Shown here in pieces: positions 58,541 to 64,000 of a stretch of DNA of 64,000 bases. Within the stretch, counting starts at the first letter, position 1. The number at the start of each line of letters is the position of its first letter. The notes under the pieces are model-generated. The model searched no databases and was not told where the DNA came from. It was given only the letters and a program-made list of their open reading frames with translations. A program made the position numbers and the translations under genes. The stretch spans positions 23,533,919 to 23,597,918 of the forward strand of contig OZ012685.1 in NCBI GenBank assembly GCA_963942565.1, read 5' to 3'. The stretch is from Maea johnstoni (taxonomy: Eukaryota > Annelida > Polychaeta > Spionida > Magelonidae).

Positions 58541-58960
58541 GTTAACCCTTAGGCTGCTGCGGGCTAGTTTGGCCAATACAAAATGATGGAAAAAAACTGA
58601 AAAATGACCTAAATCTTGGCACATGGGAACCCATCTGAGGGTACTTAGCAAGAGCTTTCTAATGAATATCAGCATGACAAGGTTTAGATGGTTTTAAACA
58701 AAAGAAGGGGTGCAACATAGGTTCCAAAGTATTACTCGCCGAGCGGGGCAAGCTGCCCCTGAAGTTTACTTGCCTGCCAGCACTTCCACTTGCCCCGCCA
58801 CTCAGCTAAACAAAGGTGAATTACATTGCAAGGACTCTGCCCAAAGCATTACTTGCCGACCGGGGCAAGTTAGGGTCTTTTTCTGCTTGCCTGATTGCCT
58901 TTTTTTGCCGAATTCACTTGCAACTTGCAATGGGGCAAGCAGATTTGTTGCACACTGAAA
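58541..58960. mobile_element. P2 MITE truncated by an F-family element
   Basis: P2 begins TTAACCCTTAGGCTGCTGC and is cut near 58705. F sequence follows, with GGTGCAACATAGG, several GGGGCAAG strings and TTGTTGCACACT. The P2 right end was not found after it. Confidence 0.5.
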
Positions 58961-59678
58961 AGCATATCTAAAAGTGTATTTTAGAAAGAAATGTTTAAAA
59001 GAACACTGTCAACAAGTCTCTTTCAGATAATGACAATATTCTCAAATAATATCAGAAGTAAAAGTTCCTGACAACAGAGGAAGGAACTCTTAGGCTTGAA
59101 GGGGTTAGCCCGACTAAGCTATTCACATTCAATTTTCATAGAATAATACTGAAAATATTATTTCATACGTCAATTTGGCTTAAACAATACAAATCAGGAG
59201 ACTTACCTTTCCTGATAATTTCAAAGACTTTATCTGGTGGCCCATCAGGCCAATTTCAGTTTTTGTAACAATTTAGCCTCTTTGTCAAAAACTGTCCCTC
59301 TCACACAGGGCTTATGTTATGATTGCCTGCACTTGACAGGAGAAATCTACGTACGTGCCAAAATTGTCAAGCAACATATCCTCTCTATTTATGGAAACAA
59401 GGATAACTTATTTGTATAGATATACACGTGACATTGATTTTCCTCATTCATTACATAACCTTACTATCTAATGAAATGTGTGAACAGTCTGTTACATTAT
59501 ATCGCTCGTTCACCACATTGTTATGAAATCTAGCAACATATTAATGAAATGCCAAGCACGTAGGAACACATTATTGATTTCTTCTTCTGAAATGTCAGAG
59601 TGAGTGAGGGGCCTTGCCAATCTCTCTTGAGCACCATCTCACAATACAAGTGAGAAATGAAAGAGTGAGTGAGCAGGA
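58961..59678. other. Intronic DNA, nothing recognised
   Basis: No exon and no repeat shared with other parts of the window. Confidence 0.4.
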
Positions 59679-59865
59679 ATCGGTTGCATAAAATCTCTTA
59701 TGCATATGCATAAAATCTCTTATAAAAATTCCTCAAGGAATTCCTTAATTTTATCCTTTTTGGTATTTTTTGGTAATTTTAAAAATTAAAGGTAAACCTT
59801 AAATGATTCTTCATCTTATGGGTGAAGATGTTTTATGCAACCATGCCGAGGGCTTTAAATAAAGA
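59679..59865. mobile_element. Small inverted-repeat element before the ATT array
   Basis: CGGTTGCATAAAATCTC and GTTTTATGCAACC are inverted. Between them lie further palindromes (AATTCCTCAAGGAATT, AAGGTAAACCTT). It ends in GGGCTTTAAATAAAG, where the ATT array begins. Confidence 0.45.
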
Positions 59866-60078
<213 letters not shown>

Positions 60079-61455
60079 GGCTGTTCCTGATTGCCTGATC
60101 ACATTCATGTAGTAGAAGCAGTATCAGCAGTATTAGACAAGACCTAATGTAGCCTGCATCCTAGGCGAGGGCACTCTTAGGAGGAGTGGGAAATGAGATA
60201 CAGTGAATGAGCAGGGCTTCTCATATCCCAGCCCATTCATGTACTCTGTTGTAACCCGTGTCCCATGACTCTCAACTCTCCTGAATCACAAGCAGTACTC
60301 TCCTGATATTACACCTCAAAATATCACTGCCTTCTAATGAGACACCTTATATGGAGTAATGTCCAGATTAGCTCTTGATATGCTGATTTAATGAAACCCC
60401 TGACTGACCATTTCACAGGAAAGACGTCAATCTGCTTTCCGTTGTTCCAAATTACTGTGTGTACCAATTGATTCTCCTCAGCCTCCTTTTGCAGCTTAAT
60501 CGTTTATCAATTGTAATTATTTGGCCCGCCAGCTATTGTTCCATGGGAAAGATTCTGCTAGAAGACAGCTAGGAAATATGACCCCCGCTAAGGAAATTAC
60601 AATTGGATGGACTTGATCCCCATGCAAATAGACCTTCTGGGATGGAAATCCCAGTCCTAGATTTAAATGTCAACATCCCCCCCCCCCCCCCCTGGTGGTC
60701 AGAAGAGGCCACAGAAAGCCCCCAACAGATAAATGTGGGGAGTCTCCTGATGTTCGGTGGGTGAATGTTGACTGGTATATTTTTTGTCATAGGCCAGAAA
60801 ATGAACATGCCATCCAACCTGTGACAATAGGCCAGAAAAGGTGGAGACAGTGAAAATTCCTGCAACGACCAAGGTTTAATCATGGCATATGGAAATACAT
60901 AGAATATTACATAGATTTAGTACTAAATTACTGGAAGCATGTGCGAGCAATTCTTTATACTTCATGCTTATATGCATTTGGGCGGGTAAGGTTTTGATTA
61001 TAGGACATTTAAATGAAAACTTGTCATGGCCATTCTGCAGATCTCTGATATGATATCTGGTATTGAGATGGTTGTGATAGTATTGGAGATTTATAAATTA
61101 TAAGATACTTTGTAATGAAGAAGCAGTAGTAGAGTGGTGTGGACTGTGACCACATGCACATGCCTTGGTACGTATACTGCACCATCAGCCACTGGACAAT
61201 AATGCTTCTGCTTCTTTGTCTTAGAAAAAATCAATTGATTTCCCAATCCTTCCATTAAGCTTACCAGTTTCAAGTAATTCTGCTCTAGATCCATATCCCG
61301 TCTATGAGTGGGAGGGATGGGGTAAATAAACCTTGCATGTTATACCCTCCCATCAGGATCGGAGCAATCGGCCTGTAATCCCTTTACAAACAAACATGTA
61401 CCTATGGAGATACCAATTTTCTCTGAACTCACCTGAAAGGTACTGCTCCCCCCCC
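60079..61455. other. Intronic DNA, nothing recognised
   Basis: Contains a C homopolymer of about 16 near 60677. No exon with splice signals was found. Confidence 0.4.
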
Positions 61456-61476
61456 CCACACACACACACACACACA
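61451..61476. repeat. C run and (CA)n microsatellite
   Basis: A C homopolymer followed by about ten CA units. Confidence 0.9.
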
Positions 61477-61813
61477 TCCAGACCTGAAAGTAACTCAGCC
61501 CAAGCAGCCTTTTAATTCACTGTTTACCCTTCTGCTTGAAGTCATAGTCCATTAATCTTGGCCATTAACAGTATTTCCCAAAGGTCCCAAAATAGTTCCA
61601 AATTGGAGCTCTCAAAACAACTTACCTGGACCCTTATGACTAGTTCCCTGTGATTAGTTGCCAAAGTAATTAAGTAGCAGTTTTACGCAAACATGTGCCT
61701 TGATTCCTTAAAGGGATCAATTACATGCTTTAAGTATTTCCGCATTTAATCCAGACCCTTAGGGTATGTAATCACGTACCTTGGCCAGAATTGGGTTTTA
61801 CGGTAAAATCTTA

Positions 61814-61930
61814 TTAACCCATTGATGCCTGCAGCGTCTGTAAAAGGCATGTTACTAAACTTACACACAGCCTCTTTTGGAAAATATCAGGAAAATGTGA
61901 AGCTAAACAAAATCCACATCTCTGACATTT
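61814..61930. mobile_element. P1 MITE left part
   Basis: Starts TTAACCCATTGATGCCTGC. The right half is missing or replaced. Confidence 0.45.
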
Positions 61931-61960
61931 ATTTTGTGAATTTACATGTTTTTACCCTTT

Positions 61961-62229
61961 TATTACATGAATGCAACAATTAAAAACTGGTACTGCAGAG
62001 AACTATATAAGTTTGTCACCCGTACTTATCCAAAGTTATTATATTTGTGTATAAACTTTTACGATTTTAACTCATTGATTGTGTTGTTTATATATTACAT
62101 GAATGCAACAATTAACAATTGGTACTGCCGAGAACTATATAATTTTGTCACCCGTACTTATCCAAAGTTATTATATATAATTATGTGTATAAACTTTTAC
62201 GATTTTAACTCATTGATTGTGTTGTTTGT
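61961..62229. repeat. 132-bp tandem duplication abutting the Ig exon acceptor
   Basis: TATTACATGAATGCAACAAT...CTCATTGATTGTGTTGTTT occurs at 61961-62092 and 62093-62229 with few differences. The second copy runs into TTTGTATTTTGTAG, the acceptor of the exon at 62239. The T-rich tract is thus part of the duplicated unit. Confidence 0.93.
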
Positions 62230-62238
62230 ATTTTGTAG

Positions 62239-62333
62239 GTCAAAGTTTCACGAGTAGATCTCAGAATGAGACCGCCAGACTGGGAGAAACAGTTGTGATA
62301 GAATGTGCTGTCTCACAACAGGGAAGCCACACA
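62239..62333 (+). CDS. First immunoglobulin-domain exon of an IgSF gene (partial gene)
   Basis: The acceptor TTTTGTAG ends at 62238 and the donor GTAAGT starts at 62334. Read in phase 1 after the exon at 34134-34240, it gives G-QSFTSRSQNETARLGETV, then VIECAVSQQGSHT, ending in phase 0. The pattern ETARLGETVVIECAV is the A'-B strand region of an I/V-type Ig domain, with the first conserved Cys. The rest of the domain (Trp, second Cys) must lie beyond 64000. Asn in NET is a possible N-glycosylation site. Resemblance is to first Ig domains of cell-adhesion receptors of the Kirrel/nephrin kind, but family assignment is not possible from 31 residues. Confidence 0.85.
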
Positions 62334-62716
62334 GTAAGTCAACATTTCTCCACTAGGTGGTGCACCGTGCACTGTAGAAAATTGCCATTCGAAAGCCAAA
62401 GTAGTTAAATCACCAACATGGCTATAATGTGTAGTTGATTCTCAACATCATTATTAAGGCAAACGTGGATTCTTTCCAACAGCTGGTAAATGCCTTAATT
62501 TCTCTGGAAGTCTCAGCTTAACATGTTCTTCTAGAGTAGCTACACATTCTTCTGAAGTACTCTCAAAGATACACTGCTGGAGAACTATAATCATAGATAC
62601 TCTTCTCGAGTGCTATCATAGATACCTGAAAACCTTCAAGTTGGTAGTAATCATTGACTCAGACAGCTCTTATTGTGCATCTTCTTTATTCCTTAGAAAT
62701 GAACAGATAGATAGCT

Positions 62717-62951
62717 TTAACCCTTTCACACCAAAGACATTTTTGTCTTCTTTCAATAATGTGTAATCAGATCAAATATTCTGAATGGAAACAATCGTTT
62801 AAAAGAAAAGTATTATAAGGGCAGGAGGTTGGCTGGAATTAGATCAACAATTCTCCTTTTCTCCTATTTCTTTCTGAAAGATCCTGTTTTTTAAATGGTA
62901 TTGCCAAGATAATCAGGATGTATTAGGGCACTACAGGCGTGAATGGGTTAA
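62717..62951. mobile_element. piggyBac-like MITE P1 copy
   Basis: TTAACCCTTTCACACCAAAG at the left, CACTACAGGCGTGAATGGGT then TAA at the right. Confidence 0.75.
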
Positions 62952-63257
62952 TGGTCAAGAATTAGCTGTCAGCCGGACATCTACCAGTTGATGGTCTGCT
63001 TGTTTGTCTCCCCTCTAGGATGAAGTCAGCTGTGACAGGAGTAAGAGATGATCTAGGAGATAGGCAGTAAACCACAGTGCCTCCTTTTCAGTGTACCTCC
63101 TAGCTGTGCCCACAAAACTTTACAAAAAGCAACATTTTCAAAAATATTTGGGGGTAATTTATATGATTGCTTTCCTACGAAGATATCTTCCTTAAGATAT
63201 ATGTTTCTGGCTTCTAGATGTACTTTCTCAAGTCAGTCACAAAGTTAATTTTGGAAA

Positions 63258-63429
63258 TTAACCCTTATGCTGCTGGTGGCTAATTTGGTCAAAACAAAAG
63301 GATGCAAAAAACCTGAAAATGACTGAAACCCTGGCACATGGTTACTCATCTGAGAGTAATCAGCTAGGGCTATCCAATGAATACCAACATGACAGGGTTA
63401 AGAAGTAGCCTCAGCATTGGATGGGTTAA
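63258..63429. mobile_element. piggyBac-like MITE P2 copy with internal deletion
   Basis: TTAACCCTTATGCTGCTGG to CAGCATTGGATGGGTTAA; 172 bp instead of about 212. Confidence 0.8.
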
Positions 63430-63494
63430 AATATGTTTCTGGCTTCTGAATCTACTTTCAGTTCAGGGGATTGACCGTCTTGGAAATTAAAATG

Positions 63495-63740
63495 CCTTAA
63501 TGGGTTCACCATTCATTCATATAGTATTCATTAGAAGCATTGTGTGATACTATGCTATTTTTGAACATAACTAGGAATGAAGCAAAAATTCCTGAAGTAA
63601 TTGAAGGAGGTGTGTTGGGATGGTTCAGATTAACTGATTTCTCATTTGAAAATTTTCATGAAAAAGAAAACTCTCATAGGAAAGATAAGCATCAGAACAG
63701 TCGAGGCTTTTGACCGCTAGAGAAATGAATGGGTTGATAT
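63495..63740. mobile_element. piggyBac-like MITE P1 copy, diverged
   Basis: Begins near ACCATTCATTCATATAG and ends GAGAAATGAATGGGTTGA. The inner block AATTGAAGGAGGTGTGTT is the usual P1 signature. Confidence 0.45.
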
Positions 63741-63957
63741 AAGATCTGGCTCTTGATTAATGTGACAGGGCAGATGAAGTCATGCGGGAGACTGGATTTT
63801 ATCACCACTACCTGCCATCTCAGGTAATGGGTTCTTCCTATTAGTCATTAACCCATTCTAGTTGTCCTATACAGGTGTGTGTTGTCTGGCCTGAGTCCTA
63901 TTATAATATAGGGGTAGCTCAACTGACCAGACTAGTACATTTGCAGAAAAGGGCTTA

Positions 63958-64000
63958 TTAACCCTTGCAATACTGAGGCTACTTGTTGTCCTGTACAGGT
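63958..64000. mobile_element. piggyBac-like MITE P2, cut by the window end
   Basis: TTAACCCTTGCAATACTGAG followed by GCTACTTG, the P2 terminus. Confidence 0.65.

Noticed and set aside
61946-62257. 103-codon plus-strand frame
   Set aside because: It comes from the tandem duplication upstream of the Ig exon and runs through the splice acceptor in a non-gene frame.

Overview
The window looks like nuclear DNA of an animal, most likely a marine invertebrate. It is AT-rich, has long introns and GT-AG splice sites, and is packed with short inverted-repeat transposons, microsatellites and an L1/Tx1-type LINE. Nothing points to bacteria, organelles or an LTR retroelement. The species cannot be named from this sequence alone.

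Left part (1-19.7 kb). After a foldback element at the left edge and two small MITEs comes a large nested insertion. A short piggyBac-like MITE (start 2101, end 19688) is split by a 17.3 kb unit lying on the minus strand. The unit is flanked by a 14-bp direct repeat (TGGTACTGGGAGCT at 2300-2313 and 19656-19669) and has an A-rich tail at its left edge. This is the signature of a 5'-truncated LINE. Inside it are ORF1, an 832-codon ORF with a zinc-finger region and a degenerate TatD-type domain, a ~200-300 bp tandem-repeat array, the endonuclease half of ORF2, a ~7 kb repeat-rich insertion without recognisable genes, and the reverse-transcriptase half of ORF2.

Right part (19.7-64 kb). This is non-coding sequence around one host gene on the plus strand. 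A signal-peptide exon at 34134-34240 and the first exon of an immunoglobulin domain at 62239-62333 join in matching phase 1 across a 28.0 kb intron. The gene is a secreted or membrane protein of the immunoglobulin superfamily and continues beyond the window. The intron and upstream DNA hold at least two piggyBac-like MITE families with TTAA ends, three Harbinger-like families with 3-bp target duplications, hAT-like elements, a tRNA-derived SINE, a 45-bp and a 26-bp minisatellite, (TA)n, (ATT)n and (ATC)n arrays, and a 1.46 kb foldback element whose arms are arrays of the palindrome GTGTCGACAC.

The LINE and the host gene are unrelated in function. The most unusual content is the TatD-like protein (catalytic residues changed, SUMO-related motifs present) enclosed by the LINE boundaries, the repeat array beside it, and the GTGTCGACAC foldback element.
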